Part shown: positions 1-7,783 of the stretch, in pieces
Layout of the letters: every line of letters begins with the position of its first letter
How positions within the stretch are numbered: position 1 is the stretch's first letter
Origin: JAWLCG01 sp041687295
GTDB lineage: Bacteria; Planctomycetota; Phycisphaerae; SM23-33; FEN-1343
Direction: 5' to 3'
DNA length: 11,776 nt
NCBI GenBank assembly: GCA_041687295.1
Contig: JAWLCG010000127.1
Coordinates: 1 to 11,776 of the forward strand
Position numbers and translations under genes: made by a program
The notes under the pieces: generated by a model
What the model was told of the DNA's origin: nothing
The model's database searches: none
What the model saw: the letters and a program-made list of their open reading frames with translations, nothing else

Positions 1-2
1 CC

Positions 3-299
3 GCGGTGGGGGCCCTGACGAATGCGGAGTTCACGCTGGCGGCCCTGGCGGCGGCGTGTCGGGTGGTGGGGGTGATGGCGGTCGGCGTGATGGTGCGTCG
101 GCGGGTGGTTCGGCGGACGCTGGGGCGGATCTGGCGGGCGCTGGTGCTGGCCGTGGTGCCCGGCGGGCCGGGCGAGGCCGAACCGACCGACGAGAGCCCT
201 CGCCTGCCGTTCGGCCTGGCGGCGTGCCTCGGGACGGTGCTGGTGCTGCTGGACGGGCTGCTGGGCGGCCCGCTGGCGACGACGGTGTGGGGGGCATGA
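3..299 (+). CDS. tadV: Prepilin peptidase (TadV/CpaA, A24 type), C-terminal fragment
   Basis: The frame is open from the window edge, so the N-terminus and the catalytic aspartates are not visible. What remains reads AVGALTNAEF, then a hydrophobic segment (about residues 10-30), then an Arg-rich stretch (VRRRVVRRTLGR), then a Pro/Glu-rich linker, then LPFGLAACLGTVLVLLDGL as a last membrane helix. In A24 prepilin peptidases the second catalytic motif GxGD-x-K is followed by an 'AAxGAxxG' stretch, and the protein ends with a Pro-Phe/Tyr-Gly-x-Ala helix; this fragment fits that tail. The role would be cleavage of Flp and TadE-type prepilins at the inner membrane. The stop overlaps the next start in an ATGA arrangement, which suggests translational coupling to a likely substrate. 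The identification rests on the tail and the Tad context only. If the gene is shorter than assumed, GTG at position 6 is the first visible start codon. Confidence 0.62.
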   Translation, partial: AVGALTNAEFTLAALAAACRVVGVMAVGVMVRRRVVRRTLGRIWRALVLAVVPGGPGEAEPTDESPRLPFGLAACLGTVLVLLDGLLGGPLATTVWGA

Positions 300-1222
300 C
301 GATGGCGACGGCCCGGACAGCCCGGTGGACTCGTTGGCTGGCCCGGCTGATCCTGCCGGCGGCGCTGGCGGGCCTGGCCGGGGCGTGGGCAGCCGTGGCG
401 CGGGGCGAGGGCTGGCTGGCCGAGGCCCTGCGCGAGGGGCGGATGGTGCGATGGGGGCTGCTGCTGGCGGCCTGTGCGCTGGGGCTGCAGGTGGTGCTGG
501 GGGGGCTGGGGCGACTTGGGCCGGTGCGTCGGCCTGGGGGGCAGGCGGGCCTGGCGGTGCTGGAGTTCGCCCTGATCTTCCCGATCGCCTTGACGATCGC
601 CCTGGTGATGGCGCAGACCTCGCTGCTGATGGCGGGCAACTTGTTTGTGCACTACGCGGCTTTCTCGGCCGCCCGCAGCGCGGTGGTGTGGATCCCCGCC
701 GAGATGCACTCCGAGCCCCGCAACGAGTTGGACGCGGGCCATGCCTCGCAGAAGCGCCAGCGGATCCGCGCCGCGGCCGTCTGGGCGGTGCTGCCCGCGG
801 CCGGGGCGCCGGCCGACTCTGCGAGCACCCGCTGGGCCCTGACGCACAGCGAGACCCTGCGGAGCGGCCTGGGCCGATTGTTCGAGGACTACCGCCAGAC
901 CCCGCCGGGCTGGCTGGGCCGACGGCTCGCCCGCAAGTACGCCTACGCCGACGACGAGCAGAACACCGTCGTCGTCATCGCCCCGCCGAATACCGGCGAC
1001 GCCTACGGCCCGCACGAGAACATCCGCGTGACTGTCCGCCACCGCTTCGACCTGGCCGTGCCGTACGCGAACTGGCTGTTCGACGACGACCGCGCCCCCG
1101 ACGAGTGGGGCCGATACGGCACCGATATGTCCGCCCACTGCACGCTGCCCAACCAGGGCCGAGACGACCGCGTCCGCCTGGAGTACAACCCGGATACGGG
1201 CGAGCTGATGGTGCCGCGGTAG
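296..1222 (+). CDS. TadE-like pseudopilin with two extra N-terminal membrane segments
   Basis: This is a 308-residue protein. Residues 80-113 carry the TadE signature: a Gly-rich lead-in, GLAVLEFALIF, then a long hydrophobic helix and the trailing AAFSAARSAVV. Gly85 followed by LAVL and Glu90-Phe91 matches the G/x4-E-F site that TadV-type peptidases cut in TadE/TadF pseudopilins. Unlike a usual TadE, whose leader is short, this protein has about 85 residues ahead of the site, with hydrophobic segments at about 17-36 and 52-72. The rest (about 115-308) is a soluble, presumably extracytoplasmic domain rich in Arg, Asp and aromatic residues, with one Cys (CTLPNQ) near the end. The ATG at 296 gives an ATGA overlap with the upstream stop. 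ATG at 302 is a reasonable alternative because the G-run at 289-294 sits at a better distance from it. The function of the soluble domain is not recognised. Confidence 0.82.
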   Translation: MTMATARTARWTRWLARLILPAALAGLAGAWAAVARGEGWLAEALREGRMVRWGLLLAACALGLQVVLGGLGRLGPVRRPGGQAGLAVLEFALIFPIALTIALVMAQTSLLMAGNLFVHYAAFSAARSAVVWIPAEMHSEPRNELDAGHASQKRQRIRAAAVWAVLPAAGAPADSASTRWALTHSETLRSGLGRLFEDYRQTPPGWLGRRLARKYAYADDEQNTVVVIAPPNTGDAYGPHENIRVTVRHRFDLAVPYANWLFDDDRAPDEWGRYGTDMSAHCTLPNQGRDDRVRLEYNPDTGELMVPR

Positions 1223-1232
1223 GGCGGGAGGA

Positions 1233-1342
1233 GGTTGATGGGGTAACCGGTTAATTGGTTAACTGGTTGATTGGTTGATTGGGCGCCTCCGCTGGCGCCG
1301 TGAACCAATTAACCGATTGACGAATTAACCAATTAACCGTGA
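1233..1342. repeat. Inverted element of tandem 8-bp units around a GC hairpin
   Basis: The left arm is six consecutive 8-bp units at 1233, 1241, 1249, 1257, 1265 and 1273: GGTTGATG, GGGTAACC, GGTTAATT, GGTTAACT, GGTTGATT, GGTTGATT. The centre is GGCGCC (1282-1287), TCCGCT, GGCGCC (1294-1299), a 6-bp stem with a 6-nt loop. The right arm begins at 1303 with AACCAATT, AACCGATT, GACGAATT, AACCAATT, then AACC, which are complements of the left-arm units in the same 8-bp phase. The whole can fold into one long hairpin. It lies 10 bases after the TadE-like stop and is AT-rich compared with its surroundings. It could act as a terminator or transcript-end structure for the upstream genes. There is no T-tract, so a classical terminator is not shown. 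No gene is seen in it. Confidence 0.85.
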
Positions 1343-1402
1343 CGGCGGACCGGCCGACGGCAGAGGGCCCGGGCGTTCGATGGCGCCTAAGCTCCTAAGC
1401 CC

Positions 1403-1431
1403 TGTTCCCGCCGGTGTGTTTCGGGTATGAT
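1403..1431 (+). promoter_or_regulatory. Candidate sigma-70-type promoter for the kinase block
   Basis: TATGAT at 1426-1431 is one base from the TATAAT consensus. TGTTCC at 1403-1408 is 17 bases upstream as a weak -35. It lies 46 bases before the kinase start and after the inverted repeat element, in the only part of the gap with no repeat. The -35 match is poor, so this is a suggestion only. Confidence 0.3.
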
Positions 1432-1477
1432 GGGGGCCCGGGACGGGCAATGGGTTTGATCGCTGGCGGAGGTCGCG

Positions 1478-4138
1478 ATGGCGGATGAGTTCACCGACAG
1501 CAACGCAACGGACGCCGCCGAGGGCTCGGCTGCGCCGCCGCCGGGCACGCTGCCGTCGGGCACGATGGTGGGCAAGTACCGCCTGGTCCGCCTGCGCGGC
1601 AGCGGGGGCCAGGCCATCGTCTACGAGGGCTACGACCCGGTTCTCGAGCGGCCCGTGGCGATCAAGCAGATCTCCAACGTGCTGGCCGTCAAGCCGCGGT
1701 TCGTCGAGCGGTTCCGGCGGGAGGCGAAGATCCTGGCCAGCCTGGCCAACGCCCACCCGCACATCGTCAGCGTCTACGACCTGATCGAGGATGATCGCGG
1801 CCTGTTCCTGGTGCTCGAGTTCGTCCCGGGCCACAGCCTCCAGGCCGTGCTCGACCACCAGCGCTACGCCATGCCGCCGCAGACGGCCCTGGAGATCCTC
1901 TGGCACATCGGCGGGGCCCTCAAGGCCGCCCACGACCGCGGCGTGGTCCACCGCGACGTCAAGCCGGCCAACCTCATCGTCACGCGCGACTACCGGGCGA
2001 AGATCACCGACTTCGGCGTCGCCGCCCACGCCGGCCAGGCCGAGTCGCTGGCGCTGGGCACGACGAAGTACATGGCCCCGGAGGTCTTCGAGGGCCAGGC
2101 CGTCGACGTCCAGGCCGACATCTACAGCCTGGGCTTCATCGCCTACGAGATGCTCACCGGGCGGGAGTTCTTCGACAACCTCTTCACCGATGTGATCCGC
2201 GATGTGCACAGCGAGCGGCTGCGGTGGATGAAGTGGCACGCGGACATGGCCCAGGTCGCCCCGCCGCTGGCGCAGGTCAACCCCCGCGTGCCGGTGGGCC
2301 TGAGCGATGTCGTCGCCCGCATGATGGCCAAGGACCCCCGCCAGCGCTACGCCCGCATGGACGAGGTGCTCGCCGATCTCCGCCGGGCGGCGGGGGGCGT
2401 GGGCCAGCCTGCGGCGCCGGCCCCGCAGGCCGGGCCAGGCCAGGCCGCCACGGCGCCGGCAGGGGCCGATCTGCCCCCCGAGCCGGCCGGCGTCGAGACC
2501 GACGAGGCCCCCACGGCCGAGCTGCCCAGAAAACCCTTCGACCGCCGCAAGTGGCTCAAGCGCGCCGCCCTCGCGGCCGCGGTGCTGGCGGTGGCCCTGA
2601 CGGTGGGGCTGGCAGTCCGCTCGGCCAGCCAGGGCGCCCGGCGCGAGCAGGCCCAGGAGGCCTACGGCCAGGCGCTGGCGCTTTACCGCAACCACCAGTT
2701 CGCCGAGGCGCTGGCCGCCTTTGAGGACGTGGGCGAGCAGTTCGGCGCGGTCGAGCTGACCGTGCCAAGCGGGCAGCGCAGGCCCGTCGCCCAGCTGGCT
2801 GGGGCGCGGGCGGCGATGGCCCGGGCCCGGCTGGACCTCTACGCCGGGCGGTGGGACCAGGCCCTGGCGCGGATCGACCACCCGTCCATTCGCGACGCGG
2901 TGGGCCACGAGGAGCTGGCCGACTTCGCCGGCGAGATCACCGTCCGCCGCGACGCCACGACGGCCCTGGACCACACCGCCCAGGCCATCGCCGGCCGCCG
3001 GCTTGACGACGCCCAGGCCGAGCTGGACCGCCTGGACCGCCTGCCGCTGCCCACCGACGTAGCCCGTCGGCTGGAGGCCCTGCAGGAGGACCTTGCCGAC
3101 GCCCGCGTGCAGGCGCACTACGAGGGCCTGCTGGCCGGCGGCGATGACGCGGTCGGCCGCAACGACTTCCCGGCCGCCCGGCTGCAGTACGAGCAGGCCC
3201 AGCGGGTGCTCGACACGCCGGAGGTCCGCCAGCGGATCGATGAGCTCCAGGGCAACCAGCAGTTGCTCAAGGCCCGCACCGCCGCCCGCCAGGCCGAGGA
3301 GGCCGGCGACCTCGACGCCGCCATCGCCGCCTGGCAGCAGGCCCAGGCCGTGCGGGACGAGCCGGCCATCCGCCAGCGGCTGACGGCCCTGCGGGTCCGC
3401 CGCCACCTTCAGCAGGCCGACCAGGCCCGCCAGGCCGGCCGCCTCGCCGACGCCCGCGACGCCCTGCGGGCCGCCCTGGAGCTCGACCGCACCGACGCGC
3501 TGGCCCGGACGCTCGCCGGCGTCGAGCGGGCCCTGCAACGCGAGGACCTGCTGGCCCAGGCCGACGACGAGTTCCGCCGGGGCCGATACGACCAGGCCGT
3601 CGAGCTCTTCAGCCAGGCCGCCGCCCTCGAGGCCGGGCCCGACGTCGACGAGCGCATCGCCGAGGCCCGCTTCCGTCAGCACTGGCTCGCCGGCGACAAG
3701 GCCCGTCACCAGCGCGACTGGGAAGAGGCCCAGGCCGCCTACAACCGCGCCCGCGCCGCCAAGGCCCACGACGCCCAGGCCGGCCGACTCGTCGACAACC
3801 ATCTCGCCCTGCTCGAGCAGGAACGAACCTTCTACGCCCATCTCGACGCCGCCCGCCAGCTGCTCGCGCAGGACGACTACCGCAGCGCCCTCCGCGAGAT
3901 TGGCCGGGCGCAGGAGCTGCGGGCGACCGGCCTGCCGATCATCGGCGACGAGGACCGCCAGCTGCTCGCCCAGGCCCGCTACCGCCAGGAGATGACCCAG
4001 GCCGGCGACGCGCTGGCGGCTGAGAACCTCCGCCTGGCCCTGGCGCACTTCAAGCAGGCCCGGCTGCACCAGGACAGCGACGAGGTCCGCCGGCGCATCG
4101 CCGAGGTCGAGGGGCGCCTCAGTGCGGCCGAACCGTAA
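1478..4138 (+). CDS. Membrane-anchored Ser/Thr protein kinase with extracytoplasmic helical repeats
   Basis: This is an 886-residue Hanks-type kinase. The nucleotide loop is GSGGQAIVYEG (41-51), the VAIK lysine is Lys63, and the helix-C glutamate is probably Glu82. The catalytic loop HRDVKPAN has Asp160, Lys162 and Asn165. DFG is at 178-180, the MAPE end of the activation segment at 199-202, and the F-helix aspartate is Asp214. All key residues are present, so it should be active. A Pro/Ala-rich linker (about 305-350) leads to a basic patch and one membrane helix (about 361-380). Residues about 387-886 are Ala/Arg/Gln-rich and contain repeated helix-pair motifs resembling TPRs, expected outside the cytoplasm. 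The start is supported by GGAGG at 1468-1472, 5 bases before ATG. It leads the block kinase, TadG-like, TadE-like, CpaB. Phosphorylation of the FHA-bearing TadA, or sensing through the repeats, is inferred from context. Confidence 0.95.
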   Translation: MADEFTDSNATDAAEGSAAPPPGTLPSGTMVGKYRLVRLRGSGGQAIVYEGYDPVLERPVAIKQISNVLAVKPRFVERFRREAKILASLANAHPHIVSVYDLIEDDRGLFLVLEFVPGHSLQAVLDHQRYAMPPQTALEILWHIGGALKAAHDRGVVHRDVKPANLIVTRDYRAKITDFGVAAHAGQAESLALGTTKYMAPEVFEGQAVDVQADIYSLGFIAYEMLTGREFFDNLFTDVIRDVHSERLRWMKWHADMAQVAPPLAQVNPRVPVGLSDVVARMMAKDPRQRYARMDEVLADLRRAAGGVGQPAAPAPQAGPGQAATAPAGADLPPEPAGVETDEAPTAELPRKPFDRRKWLKRAALAAAVLAVALTVGLAVRSASQGARREQAQEAYGQALALYRNHQFAEALAAFEDVGEQFGAVELTVPSGQRRPVAQLAGARAAMARARLDLYAGRWDQALARIDHPSIRDAVGHEELADFAGEITVRRDATTALDHTAQAIAGRRLDDAQAELDRLDRLPLPTDVARRLEALQEDLADARVQAHYEGLLAGGDDAVGRNDFPAARLQYEQAQRVLDTPEVRQRIDELQGNQQLLKARTAARQAEEAGDLDAAIAAWQQAQAVRDEPAIRQRLTALRVRRHLQQADQARQAGRLADARDALRAALELDRTDALARTLAGVERALQREDLLAQADDEFRRGRYDQAVELFSQAAALEAGPDVDERIAEARFRQHWLAGDKARHQRDWEEAQAAYNRARAAKAHDAQAGRLVDNHLALLEQERTFYAHLDAARQLLAQDDYRSALREIGRAQELRATGLPIIGDEDRQLLAQARYRQEMTQAGDALAAENLRLALAHFKQARLHQDSDEVRRRIAEVEGRLSAAEP

Positions 4139-4149
4139 AGGGGGACGCT

Positions 4150-6135
4150 ATGGTCCGGGGCCGAACAAAGCCGGGACAGGTGCTGGTGGTGACGGTGCTG
4201 GCCATCGTTCTGCTGACGGGGCTGGTGCTGCTGGTGTTCAACGCCGGCGAGCACGCCGCCCGCCGGGCTGAGACCCAGCACGCCGCCGACGCCGCCGCCG
4301 TCAGCGCGGGCATCGAGCTGGCCCGCTCGATGAACACCCTCGCCGCCAACAACATCGCCACCGCCCGCCTCCTGGCGATGGTGGCGGTGATGGACGCCCT
4401 GCCCCGGGTCGCGGCCGTGAGTTACGACGAGATCCGGGCCTGGGAGCGGGCCGTCGAGGCCCAGATCGACCGTGGCCCGCCGGCCATGCCGGGCTACATG
4501 TACCGGCTCGAGCCGATCCTGCACCAGGGGCTGGTGAGCTTTCGGGATCGTTTCCACCGCCAGCGGGTGGACCTGGAGGCCCTGTGCGAGGCCATCGGCC
4601 CGGACGCCTACGACATGGCCGAGAAGACCTGGTATCGCCTGCCCGACGGCGCCGGCCCGCCGCCGCACGGGCAGTACTGGCGGGCGATGGGGGACCTGGA
4701 CCGGCTGAGCGACGCGACGGCTGAGTCGGCCGGCGTGCGGGCGCACACCCAGGCCGTCCACTACGCCCGGGCCAACCGCGCCGATGCCGCCGGGCTCGTG
4801 CCCGTCCTGCCGCAGCTGCCCGTCGTGCGGGGGCAGTACACCCACTGGTACGCCCAGCGCCACGGCCCGCGGGATACCGTCATCCGCGACGGGCGCATTC
4901 CCGACCGAGCCGTGCCGCACCGCATGGGGCCCTTCGACCGCCTGTTCCGTTGGCGCCGGCCCTTCTATCGCTGGACGGTCGAGGACCCCGAGTTCACCAT
5001 CCCCGACCGCAGCTACACCGCCACTATGCCGATCCGTAGCGTGGGCGACTGCTCGATGATCGGCCAGTCCGGCCGGGCCGCCCACCGCCATGAGCTCATC
5101 GGCTACACGACGTACGGGCCCTACGGCTGGATGCGACGTCAGCTGTACAACTACTGGTGGAGCCTCCTCCGCGACACGAACTTCATGCAGTACTTCGACG
5201 AGGTCAGCCAGCTCAAGCTGCGCTACCTCTTCGAGAACGCCCCGACCCAGGCCCTGCACTACGCCCACTGGGAGACGAACTACCGCCGCGTCCGGGACTA
5301 CTGGTACAGCCACGGCGGGGCCGAACTGGAGCCCGAAGGCGATGACTGGCCCGAGCAGTCGATCACCGGCGGGCCCATCCGCCAGACGATGCTCTACCGC
5401 ATCCGCACGGTGAGCCTGGTCTCGCACGAGCACCCCGCCTTCCTGCTGTGGGCGCCATGGTGGTCGAACTCCCGCAACCCCGAGACGCTGTTCATCCCGG
5501 GCTGGTTCGACCCGTACCGGCACTTCCAGGTGCTCGAGCACAGCGGGCGGCACGAGTGGAAGGTCGGCCTGCCCGAGTCGCTTCAGCCCAAGCTGCCGAT
5601 CGTCGGGTCCCTGCTGCCGCCGCTGGCGATCCACGTCATCGACATCTACTTCTTCGGCGGGGCGGACATCGGCACGGATGTGGAGGTGGCCAACCCCGCC
5701 AACTGGCAGGAGGGCGACCCGCTGCCGGCACCGTACCTGATGGACACGCTGCAGGGCGATTACGAGCCGCTCAGCCCCGACCACGACGCGGGCGTGCGGC
5801 GGCGCCACTTCAGCGTGCTGGCGGCCGCCACGCGCGACGGCACGGCCCCGGCCTGGCCCGCGCGTTTCGGCCACGCCAGCCCGATGGGCGGGCCGGTGGC
5901 GCTGGCGCAGGCGGAGATCTTCAACCCCACCAGCTGGGACCTCTGGACGCAGGACTGGCAGGCGCAGCTGGTGCCCGTGAGCGACCTGCGGGCCTGGACC
6001 GATCGCCTCGGGGCCGAGCTGGAGAGCCACGCCCCCCTCGCCCCCGGCATCGTCGACAGCGAAAGGCTCGGACAGGTGTGGGAATTCCTGGACAGGCTCG
6101 ATCCGGAGTTGGCGGAAACGTTCATCAACCATTAG
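4150..6135 (+). CDS. TadG-like pilus-assembly protein with large Tyr/Trp-rich domain
   Basis: This is a 661-residue protein. The N-terminus, basic residues then GQVLVVTVLAIVLLTGLVLL (about 9-28), followed by AETQHAADAAAVSAGIELAR (40-59), is the typical TadG/Tad-domain opening: one membrane helix followed by the 'aligned alanine' stretch. The glycine is not followed by the E-F pair of TadE, so it is probably not cut by the prepilin peptidase. The long remainder should be extracytoplasmic. It is strikingly rich in Tyr, Trp, Arg and His, for example YTHWYAQRH, WRRPFYRW, QLYNYWWS and DYWYSH. No von Willebrand A motif (DxSxS) is seen, unlike many TadG proteins. Only 11 bases separate it from the kinase stop, with a GGGGGA ribosome-binding-like run 4 bases before ATG. 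A minor pilus component or assembly anchor is the likely role. The large domain is not recognised. Confidence 0.85.
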   Translation: MVRGRTKPGQVLVVTVLAIVLLTGLVLLVFNAGEHAARRAETQHAADAAAVSAGIELARSMNTLAANNIATARLLAMVAVMDALPRVAAVSYDEIRAWERAVEAQIDRGPPAMPGYMYRLEPILHQGLVSFRDRFHRQRVDLEALCEAIGPDAYDMAEKTWYRLPDGAGPPPHGQYWRAMGDLDRLSDATAESAGVRAHTQAVHYARANRADAAGLVPVLPQLPVVRGQYTHWYAQRHGPRDTVIRDGRIPDRAVPHRMGPFDRLFRWRRPFYRWTVEDPEFTIPDRSYTATMPIRSVGDCSMIGQSGRAAHRHELIGYTTYGPYGWMRRQLYNYWWSLLRDTNFMQYFDEVSQLKLRYLFENAPTQALHYAHWETNYRRVRDYWYSHGGAELEPEGDDWPEQSITGGPIRQTMLYRIRTVSLVSHEHPAFLLWAPWWSNSRNPETLFIPGWFDPYRHFQVLEHSGRHEWKVGLPESLQPKLPIVGSLLPPLAIHVIDIYFFGGADIGTDVEVANPANWQEGDPLPAPYLMDTLQGDYEPLSPDHDAGVRRRHFSVLAAATRDGTAPAWPARFGHASPMGGPVALAQAEIFNPTSWDLWTQDWQAQLVPVSDLRAWTDRLGAELESHAPLAPGIVDSERLGQVWEFLDRLDPELAETFINH

Positions 6136-6171
6136 ACTCACCCACGCCGATACAGAAGGCGGGAGCAGCCC

Positions 6172-6774
6172 ATGGACGACAGGCAATCCTCGCGAGGCCC
6201 GCTTCGTCGCGGCACGGCGACGACGGAGTTTCTGCTGTCGCTGCCGCTGCTGCTGGCGGTGCTGTCGCTGGTGTTCTTCGCGGGCTACTCGATGATGCGC
6301 AAGCAGCGGGTCGCCCAGGCCGGGCGGTTCGCGGCCTGGCAGCGGGCGGACGGTCGGCCGGTCAGCGACGGCTGGCTGAGCCACGAGTTCCTGGCCGATC
6401 GGCCTGCGGCGCTGGACCAGCAGCACATCCCGGGTCCCGAGGACGCGCGGGAGTTGTGGATCGCCAAGGCCGCCCGGCAGCGGCAGGGCTCGGCCCGGCT
6501 GGCCGAGGCGCTGTTCGACGAATGGCCCGGCGGCGTCCGCACGCAGCTCTCAGCCGAGTACACGCTGCCGGTGAACCTGCCCGAGAGCTTCGCCGGGCCC
6601 ATCGTCGCCCACGCGGGGCGGCAGGGCCTGGAGTGGCGGCGCGAGGACGTCCAGCCCTGGCGGGTGCTCACCGAGCAGTACTACCAGGACCTCGACGACC
6701 GCCTCGTCGCCGCCGAGCAGCGCGGCAGCGGCTTGGCGGGGCGGGTGCGCGGCCTGTACCGGTGGCGGTGGTAA
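6172..6774 (+). CDS. TadE-like pseudopilin
   Basis: This is a 200-residue protein of TadE-like layout. A short basic leader ends RRG (12-14), followed by TATT and Glu19-Phe20, then a hydrophobic helix (about 20-42), then MRKQRVAQAGRFAAWQRA, which resembles the charged helix after the TadE membrane segment. Gly14/TATT-EF fits the prepilin-peptidase site of TadE/TadF. The remaining 140 residues form a small Arg/Glu-rich extracytoplasmic part with no recognisable motif and no cysteine. GGGAG at 6161-6165 is 6 bases before ATG. It lies 36 bases after the TadG-like gene and 36 bases before cpaB, so it is probably co-transcribed. It is distinct in sequence and size from the TadE-like protein at 296-1222, so the two probably do separate jobs. 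Confidence 0.86.
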   Translation: MDDRQSSRGPLRRGTATTEFLLSLPLLLAVLSLVFFAGYSMMRKQRVAQAGRFAAWQRADGRPVSDGWLSHEFLADRPAALDQQHIPGPEDARELWIAKAARQRQGSARLAEALFDEWPGGVRTQLSAEYTLPVNLPESFAGPIVAHAGRQGLEWRREDVQPWRVLTEQYYQDLDDRLVAAEQRGSGLAGRVRGLYRWRW

Positions 6775-6810
6775 GAGCGGATCCGGGCCCCGGCCCGAGG
6801 GAGTGACTCG

Positions 6811-7635
6811 ATGGCGCAGGCGGACACGCAACAGTTCGGCAACCGGCGGCTGCTGGCCGTGGCGGTGGGGCTGGGGCTGCTCTTCGTGGGGCTCTACATG
6901 CTCCAGGAGGCGCTCGAGGCCCGGCGGATCAGCGAGGGCCAGACCCTCATCGTCCGCCTCCGGACCGACCTGGAGCCCGAGCAGGCCCTGACGGCCCAGA
7001 ACGTCGAGGCCGTCGCCATGGACGCCGGTCTCGCGCGGAACATCCCCAGCCTGGTCCGCTGGGACGAGATCGAGGACACCCTCGGCAGCCAGCGGGTGCA
7101 GCGGCGCGTGCTCAAGAACGAGCTGCTGCTCTGGAGCCACCTTGGCAAGGGCGAGTTGGCCGGGCAGCTCAAGAGCGAGGAGGTCGAGAGCGGCTGGCGG
7201 CAGATTACGCTCAACGTCGAGACCGAGGACGCCGGCGCCCTGGTCAGCCCCGGCGACCGCGTGGACGTGCTGGGCGCCCTGAGCCTGGACGGCACGCCGC
7301 CGAGGATGCAGCTGATCATCGAGGGCGTCAAGGTGCTGGCCGTCGGCTCGGTGACCGACCCGGACGAGCGGCGGCGCGACTTTCGGACGCTCTCGGTGAT
7401 GGTGCCCCGCGACGTCGTGCCCGACCTGATGGAGGTCGTCCACCGCCGCGTGGTCGGGCGCGTCAAGGTCGCCCTGCGCAACCCCGCCGACTACCAGCTG
7501 CTCTACCCCTACGACACCCGCAGCCCGCAGCGCGGCGGGCGGATTGCCGACCCCGTCCGCACCGCCCTGACCCAGCCCGCCCCGGCCCTGGGCGCCCCGC
7601 GCTTCGACGACGACGACCTCGGCGGCCTGCCGTAG
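6811..7635 (+). CDS. cpaB: Flp pilus assembly protein CpaB/RcpC
   Basis: This is a 274-residue protein. Residues 12-30 form one N-terminal membrane helix (LLAVAVGLGLLFVGLYML). Residues about 44-112 fit the SAF fold: PEQALTAQNVEAVAM, then a 'VLKNELLLWSHL' strand. Residues about 130-225 carry the RcpC/CpaB block, with ALVSPGDRVDVLGAL, 'KVLAVG', and 'LSVMVPRDVVPDLM'. The C-terminus is Pro/Asp-rich. The family works in the periplasm with the secretin in Tad pilus export; the secretin gene is not in this window. AGGGAG at 6798-6803 is 7 bases before ATG. Directly before it, CGGGC/GCCCG (6784-6797) can form a 5-bp hairpin that might affect initiation. The gene ends its block: after its stop come a palindromic repeat and a 221-base gap. 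Confidence 0.93.
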   Translation: MAQADTQQFGNRRLLAVAVGLGLLFVGLYMLQEALEARRISEGQTLIVRLRTDLEPEQALTAQNVEAVAMDAGLARNIPSLVRWDEIEDTLGSQRVQRRVLKNELLLWSHLGKGELAGQLKSEEVESGWRQITLNVETEDAGALVSPGDRVDVLGALSLDGTPPRMQLIIEGVKVLAVGSVTDPDERRRDFRTLSVMVPRDVVPDLMEVVHRRVVGRVKVALRNPADYQLLYPYDTRSPQRGGRIADPVRTALTQPAPALGAPRFDDDDLGGLP

Positions 7636-7658
7636 GGCCTGCGCCGCCCCCCGTCGGT

Positions 7659-7688
7659 ATATAGCCCCGGGCATGCCCGGGGTCTTCG
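7659..7688. repeat. 30-bp palindromic repeat, copy 1
   Basis: It comprises ATATAG, the perfect 18-bp palindrome CCCCGGGCATGCCCGGGG (7665-7682), then TCTTCG. The same 30 bases occur at 11744-11773. It begins 24 bases after the cpaB stop. As RNA it would form an 8-bp or longer GC stem. Its position after a gene end suggests a transcript-end or REP-like element, but no T-run follows it. Confidence 0.9.
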
Positions 7689-7715
7689 GAGGAAGAAACA
7701 GCGAAGAGGGGGGGG

Positions 7716-7766
7716 CACAGAGGACACAGAGTAAGACACACAGAGGGTTTCAGAGATACAGAGAAG
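7716..7766. repeat. CAGAG-rich low-complexity tract
   Basis: CAGAG occurs at 7718, 7727, 7741, 7751 and 7759 (spacings 9, 14, 10 and 8). The tract is purine-rich on this strand and reads CTCTG on the other. It lies between the 30-bp palindrome and the hairpin at 7784. The spacing is less regular than in the two octamer elements elsewhere in the window. No gene is seen in the 7636-7856 gap. Confidence 0.6.
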
Positions 7767-7783
7767 TGGGAAATGGTCAGTAG

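Noticed and set aside
56..295. Upstream extension of the TadE-like frame to position 56
   Set aside because: The extension is Gly/Arg/Ala low-complexity and overlaps the prepilin-peptidase tail, which has proper membrane helices. The ATGA overlap at 296 gives a better start.
1233..1342. CRISPR-like array
   Set aside because: The repeats are only 8 bp, directly adjacent with no spacers, and inverted in the second half. There are no cas genes nearby. The same applies to 10586-10757.
1325..4069. A 914-residue open frame on the - strand opposite the kinase
   Set aside because: The + strand encodes a kinase with every catalytic motif. The - frame is low-complexity Gly/Val/Leu/Arg, as expected from a GC-biased third position. 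Similar long - frames at 3979-6426, 6550-9656, 8762-10357 and 10714-11745 were rejected for the same reason.
7665..7682. Classical rho-independent terminator at the palindrome
   Set aside because: The GC stem is present but no T-tract follows on either strand, so terminator function is only possible, not shown.
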